Shown piece after piece: positions 1 through 7,033 of a stretch of DNA of 64,000 bases. Both the position numbers and the translations under genes were made by a program. The stretch is taken from contig NZ_CP080999.1 of the NCBI RefSeq assembly GCF_019645855.1, positions 1,054,001 to 1,118,000 of the forward strand, written 5' to 3'. The first letter of the stretch is position 1; each line of letters begins with the position of its first letter. The notes under the pieces were generated by a model. That model did no database searches. It was not told the origin of the DNA and saw only the letters and a list, made by a program, of their open reading frames with translations. The DNA is from Mycobacterium malmoense. Its GTDB lineage: Bacteria; Actinomycetota; Actinomycetes; Mycobacteriales; Mycobacteriaceae.

Positions 1-2
1 CG

Positions 3-803
3 CCGCAGTCGCTGGTGGCCGACGCGCGCCGGCATGGTGTCGCGGTGCACGGGCCGGACGTCAACGCCAGCCTGGCGCACGCCACCCTCGAGAATGTCGG
101 GACGGAGGTCCGCCTCGGCCTGGGCGCCGTCCGCCACATCGGCGGCGACCTCGCGCAGCGGCTGGTCGAGGAGCGAAAGGCCAACGGCCCGTTCGCTTCC
201 CTGCTGGACCTGGCATCCCGGCTGCAGCTTTCCGTGCCGCAGACCGAGGCGCTGGCGACGGCCGGGGCGCTGGGCTGCTTCGGGATGTCGCGGCGGGAGG
301 CGCTGTGGGCGGCCGGGGCGGCCGCCACCCAACGCCCGGACCGGCTGCCCGGGGTGGGCTCGTCGTCGCACATCCCGGCACTGCCGGGGATGAGCGGGCT
401 GGAGCTGGCCGCCGCCGACGTGTGGGCCACCGGCGTCTCCCCGGACAGCTATCCGACGCAGTTCCTGCGGGCCGACCTGGACGCGCTGGGCGTGGTGCCC
501 GCCGGGAAGCTGCTCGGCGTGCCCGACGGCGACCGCGTGCTGATCGCCGGCGCGGTCACCCACCGGCAGCGGCCCGGGACGGCGCAGGGGGTGACGTTTC
601 TCAACCTCGAGGACGAGACCGGGATGGTCAACGTGCTCTGCACGCCGGGGGTGTGGGCGCGACACCGCAAGCTGGCGAACACCGCGCCCGCGCTGCTGAT
701 CCGCGGGCAGGTCCAAAACGCCAGCGGCGCAATCACCGTCGTCGCCGAGCGGTTAGGCCGCATCTCCCTGAGGGTCGGCTCGAAGTCTCGCGACTTCCGT
801 TGA
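3..803 (+). CDS. dnaE2: Error-prone DNA polymerase III alpha subunit DnaE2, C-terminal part (5' truncated by window)
   Basis: The reading frame is already open at the window edge, so only the last 266 or so residues are seen and no start can be assigned. It includes the helix-hairpin-helix region (near LLDLASRLQLSVPQTEALA) and an OB-fold segment (RVLIAGAVTHRQRPGTAQG, then FLNLEDETGMVNVLC), the usual end of DnaE2. DnaE2 is the SOS-induced polymerase that works with ImuA'/ImuB in damage-induced mutagenesis of mycobacteria. The neighbouring order (FMN-binding protein, nitroreductase, trmL) fits the Rv3370c locus. A housekeeping DnaE1 is unlikely given this OB-fold tail and the context. Confidence 0.93.
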   Translation, partial: PQSLVADARRHGVAVHGPDVNASLAHATLENVGTEVRLGLGAVRHIGGDLAQRLVEERKANGPFASLLDLASRLQLSVPQTEALATAGALGCFGMSRREALWAAGAAATQRPDRLPGVGSSSHIPALPGMSGLELAAADVWATGVSPDSYPTQFLRADLDALGVVPAGKLLGVPDGDRVLIAGAVTHRQRPGTAQGVTFLNLEDETGMVNVLCTPGVWARHRKLANTAPALLIRGQVQNASGAITVVAERLGRISLRVGSKSRDFR

Positions 804-812
804 CCCCGCTGT

Positions 813-874
813 GCCGAGCGTGCGCAGAATGCCAACAATCCTCGGCGTGTCGTGTGCAAACACGCACGCTCGGC
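813..874. repeat. Dispersed palindromic element, copy A
   Basis: Arms GCCGAGCGTGCG at the left and CGCACGCTCGGC at the right form a perfect 12-bp inverted repeat. The shared core is GTGCGCAGAATGCC, about 13 variable bases, then CGGCGTGTCGTGTGCAAACA. It fills the gap between the convergent ends of dnaE2 (10 bp away) and the FMN-binding protein gene (9 bp away). Four further copies lie near 1971, 34282, 58895 and 59914. The position suggests a two-way transcription stop. There is no clear U tract. Confidence 0.85.
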
Positions 875-882
875 GAGAAGAG

Positions 883-1311
883 CTAGGCGGGCGTCGTCCA
901 CACCTTGGTCGGGGTGATCGTCAGCCGGGTGCTGTAGGAGCCCATCGCCTCGGTCAGGCCGAATCTCTCGGCTTCCTCGCCGTACTTCGCCCAGTACGGC
1001 TCGTCCTTTCGGCAGTCGACGTCGGTGGCGTCCACCGCCGCGATGCCGGCGATGACGATGATCCCGCCGCCGTTGCCGTCGGAATCCAGGTTCAGGCTCA
1101 CCTGGGGACGCGCCTTGATGTGGGCGACCTTGGCCGCCCGCGGCTGGGAATACACCGTCAGCCCGGCGCCGTCAAAGTAGAACCAGACCAGCCGCGGGAC
1201 CGGTTGCCCGGACTTGGCGACGGTGGTTAGCCACCCGTAGTGGTCGGACGTCAGCCTGCTGGAAACCTCTTGTGTCAGTTCGACGCTCATGAGGGCAAAT
1301 GTAGTCTCCAC
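883..1311 (-). CDS. PPOX-class (pyridoxamine 5'-phosphate oxidase-fold) FMN/F420-binding protein, Rv3369-like
   Basis: The 142-residue product is the usual length for single-domain split beta-barrel flavin or deazaflavin-binding proteins. The pattern YGWLTTVAKSGQPVPRLVWF, then SLNLDSDGNGGGIIVI and a C-terminal end around AMGSYSTRLTITPTKVW, resembles the mycobacterial Rv3369 group of putative F420-dependent reductases. It starts with ATG at 1311, two bases from the divergent nitroreductase start at 1314, so the two genes share a tiny promoter region and may be leaderless or nearly so. The substrate cannot be told from sequence. Confidence 0.8.
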   Translation of the reverse strand: METTFALMSVELTQEVSSRLTSDHYGWLTTVAKSGQPVPRLVWFYFDGAGLTVYSQPRAAKVAHIKARPQVSLNLDSDGNGGGIIVIAGIAAVDATDVDCRKDEPYWAKYGEEAERFGLTEAMGSYSTRLTITPTKVWTTPA

Positions 1312-1313
1312 AC

Positions 1314-1961
1314 ATGACCCTCAACCTGTCCGTCGACGAAGTACTGACCACCACCCGCTCGGTCCGCAAACGCCTCGACTTCGACCGGCCGGTGGGCCGC
1401 GACGTGCTGATGGAATGCCTCGAACTGGCGCTGCAGGCGCCCACCGGTTCCAACGCGCAGGGCTGGCAATGGGTGTTCGTCGAGGACGCCGGCAAGAAGA
1501 AGGCGATCGCCGACATCTACCTGGCCAACGCCCGCGGCTATCTCAGCCTGCCCTCGCCGGAATACCCCGAGGGGGACACGCGTGGCGAGCGGATGGGCAA
1601 GGTCCGCGATTCCGCGACCTATCTCGCCGAGCACATGCACGAGGCGCCCGTGCTGATGATCCCCTGCCTGGAGGGCCGGGTGGAGCGGGCGCCGCTGGGG
1701 CTGAGCGCGTCGTTCTGGGCCTCGCTGTTCCCGGCGGTCTGGAGCTTCTGCCTGGCGCTGCGCTCGCGGGGGCTGGGCACCTGCTGGACCACGCTGCACC
1801 TGCTGGACGACGGCGAAAAGCGGGCGGCCGAGGTGCTGGGCATCCCGTACGACACGTACAGCCAGGGCGGGCTGTTCCCGATCGCCTACACCAAGGGCAC
1901 CGACTTTCGCCCGGCCAAGCGGCTGCCCGCCGAGCGGGTCACGCACTGGAACGCCTGGTAA
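1314..1961 (+). CDS. Nitroreductase family protein (FMN-dependent oxidoreductase), Rv3368c-like
   Basis: The product has 215 residues. The N-terminal TTRSVRKRLDFDRPV matches the FMN phosphate-binding TTRSVR motif of nitroreductases, and QAPTGSNAQGWQW is the typical APTGSN-type segment. The C-terminal half has GLGTCWTTLHL and a PIAYTKG stretch near the end. Members reduce nitro-aromatics or quinones with NAD(P)H. The physiological substrate is unknown here. It is divergent from the FMN/F420-binding protein gene with only 2 bp between start codons, suggesting joint regulation. It is followed by palindromic element copy B. Confidence 0.88.
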   Translation: MTLNLSVDEVLTTTRSVRKRLDFDRPVGRDVLMECLELALQAPTGSNAQGWQWVFVEDAGKKKAIADIYLANARGYLSLPSPEYPEGDTRGERMGKVRDSATYLAEHMHEAPVLMIPCLEGRVERAPLGLSASFWASLFPAVWSFCLALRSRGLGTCWTTLHLLDDGEKRAAEVLGIPYDTYSQGGLFPIAYTKGTDFRPAKRLPAERVTHWNAW

Positions 1962-1970
1962 CCAGCGTGT

Positions 1971-2033
1971 GCTCGAAGGTGCGCAGAATGCCGCTTACTC
2001 GCGGCGTGTCGTGTACAGACACGCACGCTCGCG
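1971..2033. repeat. Dispersed palindromic element, copy B
   Basis: Shares GTGCGCAGAATGCC and GCGGCGTGTCGTGTACAGAC, then ACGCACGCTCGCG, with copies A, C, D and E. It fills the space between the convergent nitroreductase gene (ends 1961) and trmL (ends 2050). The left arm carries a change (GAAGGTGCG rather than GAGCGTGCG), also seen in copy E, so B and E may belong to one subtype. Confidence 0.85.
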
Positions 2034-2049
2034 AAGCTGAGAGCGGCCG

Positions 2050-2514
2050 CTAGACCGCTCCCGCGTAGGCGTGCTGGCGCCAGGCCTCGTATACCGCGAT
2101 CGCCGCGGCGTTGGACAGGTTCAGCGAGCGCCGGCCCGCCAGCATGGGGATGCGCACCCGCTCGGTGATGTGCGCGTCGGCCAGGGTCGCCGCGTCCAGC
2201 CCGTCGGGTTCCGGCCCGAACATCAACACGTCGCCGGCCCGGTAGCCGATATCGGCAAACGAGGTGGTCGCGTGCGTGGTGAACGCGACCACCCGCGCGG
2301 GCGCCAGCGCATCCCACGCAGCCTGCAGCGACGCGTGCACGGTGACCGAGGCGAGGTCGTGGTAGTCCAGGCCGGCCCGCCGCAGCTTGGGTTCGGACAG
2401 GTCGAAGCCCAGCGGCTCGACCAGATGTAATTCGGCGCCGGTCGCCGCCGCCGTCCGGATGGCGTTGCCCGTGTTGGGCGCGATGCGCGGGGTAACGAAC
2501 ATCAGCTTGAACAT
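2050..2514 (-). CDS. trmL: tRNA (cytidine/uridine-2'-O-)-methyltransferase TrmL-like, SPOUT family (SpoU, Rv3366-like)
   Basis: The product has 154 residues from the ATG at 2514 (MFKLMFVTPRIAPNTGN). An open frame reaches back to 2640, but the homologous part begins at this methionine and the extension looks non-coding. SPOUT signatures are NTGNAIRTAAATGAELHLVE at the N-terminus and the knot region MLAGRRSLNLSNAAAIAVYE near the C-terminus. The family methylates the 2'-OH of tRNA wobble position 34. Single-domain length and motifs fit TrmL better than the larger SpoU/TrmH enzymes with an extra RNA-binding domain. Confidence 0.87.
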   Translation of the reverse strand: MFKLMFVTPRIAPNTGNAIRTAAATGAELHLVEPLGFDLSEPKLRRAGLDYHDLASVTVHASLQAAWDALAPARVVAFTTHATTSFADIGYRAGDVLMFGPEPDGLDAATLADAHITERVRIPMLAGRRSLNLSNAAAIAVYEAWRQHAYAGAV

Positions 2515-2728
2515 CTGCCGATCATGACAAAGCCAACCCGGGCCCTCCCCGCCGCGTGTTTGCCAGGGTCGCCCGCCGGCGTAGGGCACCGCCCGGGCGG
2601 GCTCTGTCTGCTCAGTAAGGATTCTGGTGGGCTGGGCCACGGGCTGTCATACTCGTCGGATTGCCACGTTTACACGCTCGCGCCCCTCTGCGCGGCGCGG
2701 GGCAGGTGCGAATAAAGCAGGAAGTCTC

Positions 2729-2782
2729 ATGAGCCTCTCGTTTCACCGAGCGCTGGCCGGGCTGCCGGCCGCTAGCGCGTGA
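2729..2782 (+). CDS. Putative 17-codon upstream ORF translationally coupled to the sensor kinase
   Basis: ATG at 2729 follows AGGAAG at 2719-2724 (4-nt gap) and reads MSLSFHRALAGLPAASA before a TGA at 2780-2782. That TGA overlaps the GTG start of the sensor kinase (GTGA at 2779-2782). The kinase start has no Shine-Dalgarno sequence of its own in the preceding 15 bases, so coupling through this small ORF is a reasonable reading. No similarity is recognised. Its status as a real gene is inferred only from layout. Confidence 0.4.
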   Translation: MSLSFHRALAGLPAASA

Positions 2783-5499
2783 CCATGTTCACCCGCCCGG
2801 CCAATCCGGCCGAGGCGGCCCCACCCGAGTCCACACACGCCCCCACCGCCGAGGCGGCGCCGGCCAAACGTCCACCGGCCTGGTCGCCGACCAACTGGCC
2901 GGTCCGCTACAAAGTCTTGGCGATCGTGCTGGTGCCGCTGGTCTTGGCGACGGCTTTCGGCGCCTTGCGCGTCAGGGACGCGATGGCCAATTCCGGCGGC
3001 CTCAAGCTGGCCGCCGCCCGCGCCGACGTGCTGCCGGCGATCACCAAATACATGTCGGCGTTGGACGTCGCCTTGCTGGCCGGCTCCACCGGACGCGACG
3101 TCGAGGGCGCCAAGAAAAACTACGAGGCCCGCAAGTACGAGCTGCAGACGCGGCTGGCCGACACCGACGTGACCCCCGACGTCCGATCGGGGGTGAGCAC
3201 CCTGCTGAACGGCGGCCAGGGGCTGCTGGACAAGGTGGCGGACAACAGCATTGGTTTGCGGGACCGGGTGACCACCTACGCCCCGATCCTGTTGACGGCC
3301 GAGGACGTCATCAACGCGTCGGTGCGCGTCGAGGACGAGCGGATCCGCGCCGAGGCGCAGGGATTGAGCCGGGCGGTCGGCGCCCGCGGGCAGATGACGA
3401 TGCAGGAAATCCTGGTGACCCGGGGCGCCGACCTGCCCGAGCCGCAGTTGCGGACTTCGATGATTACCCTGGCCGGCACCGAGCCGTCGACCCTGTTCGG
3501 GATGAGCGAAGTGCTCGGCGCCGGGTCGCCCGACGCCAAGACGCTGCAGCAGCAAATGGTGACCCGGATGGCGATCATGTCCGATCCGGCCAGCGTGCTC
3601 GCCGACAACCCCGACCTGCTGCGCTCGATCCAGACCACCGACGGAATCGCCGAACAGATCGTCACCGACGCCACGGCGTCGGTGACCAAGTCGGTGCACG
3701 CCCAGGCCGCCGATCGCCGCGACGCCGCGATCCTCGACGCCGTCCTGGTGCTGGCCGCCATCGTGATCGCGTTGGGCATCGTGCTGCTGGTGGCGCGCGC
3801 GCTGGTGCGGCCGCTGCGCGTCCTGCGCGACGGCGCGCTCAAGGTCGCCCACACCGACCTTGAGGAGGAGATCGCCCGGGTCAAAGCCGGTGGCACCGAA
3901 CCGATTCCGCAGCCGCTGCCGGTGTACACCACCGAGGAGATCGGCCAGGTCGCCCACGCGGTCGACGAGCTGCACACGCAGGCCCTGCTGCTCGCCGGCG
4001 ACGAGGCACGGCTGCGATTGCTGGTCAACGACATGTTCGAGACCATGTCGCGGCGCAGCCGCTCGCTGGTCGACCAGCAGCTGGCGCTGATCGACCGGCT
4101 GGAGCGCAACGAGGAGGATCCCGAACGCCTCGACAACCTGTTCCGGCTGGATCACCTGGCGGCCCGGCTGCGTCGCAACAGCGCCAACCTGCTGGTGCTG
4201 GCGGGCGCGCAGCTCGCGCGTGACCAGCGCGAGCCCGTGCCGCTGTCGACGGTGGTCAACGCCGCGGTGTCCGAGGTCGAGGACTACCGCCGGGTCGAGA
4301 TCGCCGGCCTGCCCGACTGCGCACTGATCGGCGCGGCGGCCGGCGGCGTCATCCACCTGTTCGCCGAGCTGATCGACAACGCCCTGCGCTACTCGCCGCC
4401 GACGACGCCCGTCCGGGTCTCCGCGGCACGTGGCGGCCTTCATGCCCAGGCCGGGGTGGTGCTGCGGATCGCCGACGCCGGCCTGGGCATGAACGACGCC
4501 GATCGGCGCATCGCCAACATGCGGCTGCAGGCCGGCGGCGACGTCACCCCCGACAACGCGCGCCACATGGGTCTTTTCGTGGTCGGCCGGATCGCCGCCC
4601 GGCACGGCATCCGGGTGGGGCTGCGCGGCCCGGCGGCCAACGAGACGGGTTCCGGCACGACCGCCGAGATCTACCTGCCGCCGACGGTGCTCGAGGGCGC
4701 GACCGTGGCCGGGCCGGCAGAGCCGCGGGGCGCCCGGGCGGGGGCCGTCTCGTCGCCGAGTGCCAAACTCGCCAGCGTGATCGCCCCGCCGGAAGCCGCC
4801 GGACCGCACGCCGCCGCGCTCGACACGGTGAACCAGAACGGTTCCGAAAACTCCGGACCGTCGGTCACGTTGTTGCCGCGCCGCAGCCCGGGTTCCAGCG
4901 GCATCACCGACGTTCCCACCCCGCCCACCGAGCAGCGGCCCCGCCGCGAGCTTCCCACTCCCTGGTGGGAGAGCGGGCAACAGGCCACGCAGGCGCCGGC
5001 CGCGGCGGCATCGGACACGTCGGCGTTTTTCGCCGCGCGGTCGAAAGACACTGGCAATCGGGCGGAAACCCCCGCCGTCAAGCCCGCGAGCCCGGCCGCC
5101 GGTCCCGGTGACGACGTGATCTACCGGCGGATGCTCGCGGAGATGCTGGGCGACCCGCACGACCTGGTCAACAGCCCGGACCTGGATTGGCAGTCGGTGT
5201 GGGACCGCGGCTGGACGCTGGCCGCCGAAGCCGAGGACAAGCCCGTCGAGGCGCACACCGCCAGACACGGGCTGCCGGTCCGCGAGCCCGGCGCCCGGCT
5301 GGTGCCCGGTACGGCCAACGGGACGGGCCTCGCCGAGCAGGACGAGGGCCAAGGATCCCATTCCGACCGGCAGCCCCAGCACGCGGCGGCGCTGCGCGAC
5401 CCCGAGGCGGTCCGCGCCTCCTTCAGCAGCCATTTCGGCGGCGTGCGCAGTGGACGGTCGCATGCCCGCGAAACGAGTCAAGGGCCCGATCAGCAATGA
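2779..5499 (+). CDS. Conservon-type sensor histidine kinase-like protein (CvnA-like, Rv3365c-like), nitrate/nitrite-sensing domain
   Basis: 906 residues. A first membrane segment lies near residues 48-66 (VLAIVLVPLVLATAFGALRV), followed by an extracytoplasmic helical NIT-type sensing region and a second membrane segment near 316-338 (LDAVLVLAAIVIALGIVLLV). A HAMP linker follows, then a DHp-like helix with LDHLAARLRRNSANLLVLAG (His at about 459), and a HATPase_c domain with N-box ELIDNALRYSPP (about 531-542) and G-box DAGLGMN. The C-terminal 250 residues are low-complexity, Pro/Ala-rich. It is first in an overlapping four-gene set (kinase, roadblock, DUF742, GTPase) like Streptomyces conservons. 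Phosphotransfer has not been shown for most of these proteins, so 'kinase' is by fold. Confidence 0.92.
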   Translation: MTMFTRPANPAEAAPPESTHAPTAEAAPAKRPPAWSPTNWPVRYKVLAIVLVPLVLATAFGALRVRDAMANSGGLKLAAARADVLPAITKYMSALDVALLAGSTGRDVEGAKKNYEARKYELQTRLADTDVTPDVRSGVSTLLNGGQGLLDKVADNSIGLRDRVTTYAPILLTAEDVINASVRVEDERIRAEAQGLSRAVGARGQMTMQEILVTRGADLPEPQLRTSMITLAGTEPSTLFGMSEVLGAGSPDAKTLQQQMVTRMAIMSDPASVLADNPDLLRSIQTTDGIAEQIVTDATASVTKSVHAQAADRRDAAILDAVLVLAAIVIALGIVLLVARALVRPLRVLRDGALKVAHTDLEEEIARVKAGGTEPIPQPLPVYTTEEIGQVAHAVDELHTQALLLAGDEARLRLLVNDMFETMSRRSRSLVDQQLALIDRLERNEEDPERLDNLFRLDHLAARLRRNSANLLVLAGAQLARDQREPVPLSTVVNAAVSEVEDYRRVEIAGLPDCALIGAAAGGVIHLFAELIDNALRYSPPTTPVRVSAARGGLHAQAGVVLRIADAGLGMNDADRRIANMRLQAGGDVTPDNARHMGLFVVGRIAARHGIRVGLRGPAANETGSGTTAEIYLPPTVLEGATVAGPAEPRGARAGAVSSPSAKLASVIAPPEAAGPHAAALDTVNQNGSENSGPSVTLLPRRSPGSSGITDVPTPPTEQRPRRELPTPWWESGQQATQAPAAAASDTSAFFAARSKDTGNRAETPAVKPASPAAGPGDDVIYRRMLAEMLGDPHDLVNSPDLDWQSVWDRGWTLAAEAEDKPVEAHTARHGLPVREPGARLVPGTANGTGLAEQDEGQGSHSDRQPQHAAALRDPEAVRASFSSHFGGVRSGRSHARETSQGPDQQ

Positions 5500-5900
5500 C
5501 GTCACCTGGCAACTCACTGGACTGGCTGGTGACGAAGTTCGCCCGCGAGGTCCCCGGGGTAGCGCACGCGTTGCTGGTGTCCGTCGACGGGCTGCCCATC
5601 GCCGCCAGCGAGCATCTCCCGCGCGAACGCGCCGACCAGCTGGCGGCGGTGGCCTCCGGGCTGGCCAGCCTTGCGACCGGCGCCGCGCAGCTGTTCGAGG
5701 GCGGGCAGGTGCTGCAGTCGGTGGTCGAGATGCAAAACGGGTACCTGCTGTTGATGCGCGTCGGCGACGGCTCGCATCTGGCCACGCTGGCGGTGACGTC
5801 GTGCGACATCGGCCAGATCGGGTACGAGATGGCCATCCTCGTCGAGCGGGTCGGCGGCGTCGTGCAGTCCTCCCGCCGGTCTGCTGCGCGGCACTCGTGA
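5496..5900 (+). CDS. Roadblock/LC7 domain protein (CvnB-like, Rv3364c-like)
   Basis: 134 residues from ATG 5496, which overlaps the kinase stop codon (ATGA). Features typical of Roadblock/LC7 domains are the start SLDWLVTKFAREVPGVAHAL, then LLVSVDGLPIAAS and LFEGGQVLQSVVEMQNGYLL. In conservons this small protein partners the GTPase as a regulator or GAP-like factor. That role is known for the family (MglB and CvnB) and inferred here. An open frame upstream to 5187 is a shadow inside the kinase gene. Confidence 0.92.
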   Translation: MTSPGNSLDWLVTKFAREVPGVAHALLVSVDGLPIAASEHLPRERADQLAAVASGLASLATGAAQLFEGGQVLQSVVEMQNGYLLLMRVGDGSHLATLAVTSCDIGQIGYEMAILVERVGGVVQSSRRSAARHS

Positions 5901-5903
5901 GGC

Positions 5904-6290
5904 GTGATGGACGAACCCGAGCCCCGGCCGCCCGCGCGTGAGGCGAACCTGGTTCGCCCGTACACCCTGACGGCCGGGCGGACCGACACCGGCGTCGACC
6001 TTCCCCTGGAAGCGCCCGTTCAGACCCTGCAGGCGGGGCTGGCTCACCGGTGGCCACCCAACGATGCGAGAGGCAAGATCATCCAACTGTGCGCCCAGGA
6101 CTCCTCGAGGCCGTCGGTCGCCGAAATCTCGGCCCGGTTGGATTTGCCGGTCGGCGTCGCGCGCGTCCTGGTCGGTGATCTGGTGCTGTCCGGTTACCTT
6201 CGGGTGCATAGAACGTTGACCGAACACTCGACCCGCGATGAGCGCCACGAACTCATAGGAAGGACGCTGCGTGGTCTTAAAGCACTCTGA
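5904..6290 (+). CDS. DUF742 protein (CvnC-like, Rv3363c-like)
   Basis: 128 residues from GTG 5904 (ATG at 5907 is an equal alternative), 3 bp after the roadblock gene. The domain shows LVRPYTLTAGRTD near the N-terminus and a winged-helix-like region (PSVAEISARLDLPVGVARVLV, then LVLSGYLRVHR), typical of DUF742. Its 3' end overlaps the GTPase start by 20 bp. It is the third conservon component. A DNA- or protein-binding adaptor role is presumed from the helix-turn-helix-like core. Confidence 0.92.
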   Translation: MMDEPEPRPPAREANLVRPYTLTAGRTDTGVDLPLEAPVQTLQAGLAHRWPPNDARGKIIQLCAQDSSRPSVAEISARLDLPVGVARVLVGDLVLSGYLRVHRTLTEHSTRDERHELIGRTLRGLKAL

Positions 6291-6846
6291 CGCCGCCACC
6301 GCCTCGACGAAGATCGTCGTCGCGGGCGGGTTCGGCGCCGGCAAGACCACGTTCGTCGGGGCGGTTTCGGAGATCATGCCGCTGCGCACCGAGGCGATGC
6401 TCACCGACGCCTCGGCCGGCGTCGACCTGCTCGAGGCCACCCCGGACAAAAAGACCACCACGGTCGCGATGGACTTCGGCCGGATCACGCTGGACGAGGA
6501 CCTGGTGCTCTACCTGTTCGGCACCCCGGGCCAGCGCCGGTTCTGGTTCATGTGGGACGACCTGGTCCGCGGCGCCATCGGCGCGATCGTCCTGGTGGAC
6601 TGCCGGCGCCTGCAGGACAGCTTCGCCGCGGTCGACTTCTTCGAACACCGCAACCTGCCGTTCCTGATCGCGGTCAATGAATTCGACGGCGCGCCAAGGT
6701 ATCCCGTCGACGCGGTGCGTGAGGCGCTGACGCTGCCCGGGCACATTCCGGTGATCACGGTCGACGCCAGGGATCGCCGGTCGGCGACGGACGCGTTGAT
6801 CGCCGTGAGCGAATACGCGCTGGCCAGCCTGAGCGCGACCACGTAG
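6271..6846 (+). CDS. Conservon GTPase (CvnD-like, Rv3362c-like ATP/GTP-binding protein)
   Basis: 191 residues from GTG 6271. The P-loop is GGFGAGKTT (residues 19-27), the switch II region FGTPGQRRFWFMWDDL, and the guanine-specificity motif AVNEFDG carries NxxD. These define a small Ras-like GTPase of the MglA/CvnD type. The start lies 20 bp inside the DUF742 gene and an alternative ATG is not available before the P-loop, so the GTG is well supported. It ends immediately before a decayed ABC-transporter fragment on the other strand. Confidence 0.93.
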   Translation: MVLKHSDAATASTKIVVAGGFGAGKTTFVGAVSEIMPLRTEAMLTDASAGVDLLEATPDKKTTTVAMDFGRITLDEDLVLYLFGTPGQRRFWFMWDDLVRGAIGAIVLVDCRRLQDSFAAVDFFEHRNLPFLIAVNEFDGAPRYPVDAVREALTLPGHIPVITVDARDRRSATDALIAVSEYALASLSATT

Positions 6847-6852
6847 CGGGGT

Positions 6853-7030
6853 CAGCGTAGAACGCCGACAACGCGGCGAGCCTGGCCATGTCGAACAGCC
6901 AGGCGCCGGGCGTGTGCGTGAAGTGGCTGTCCCTGGGGCTGAGCGGACCGGGCACCACCCAGGACAGCTGGTGGACCTTGGCGCCCAGGTAAGCCCCCGT
7001 CGACAGGCCGACCGCGCAGGTCGATTCATC
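6853..7030 (-). pseudogene. Remnant of an FHA-ABC exporter: internal-deletion copy of the neighbouring gene's 3' end
   Basis: Read on the minus strand from about 7018, one frame gives AVGLSTGAYLGAKV directly followed by HQLSWVVPGPLSPRDSHF and THTPGAWLFDMARLAALSAF. The intact exporter next door has AVGLSTGAYLGAKV, then (much later) LDQLSWATPARWG, LVAGPTSPKDQHW and AHKPSAWLFDMGMLAVLSVV. So this 180-bp piece is a second copy of the exporter end that has lost two internal stretches. No start or proper stop remains: the frame runs into the antisense of the GTPase gene. It is probably the scar of a tandem duplication followed by deletion. Confidence 0.85.
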
Positions 7031-7033
7031 GGT

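Noticed and set aside
2743..6057. 1104-codon minus-strand open frame opposite the conservon operon
   Set aside because: It is an antisense open frame caused by high GC at third positions. The plus-strand genes have clear domains, overlapping starts and stops and the expected motifs, while this frame has only Arg/Gly/Pro-rich sequence.
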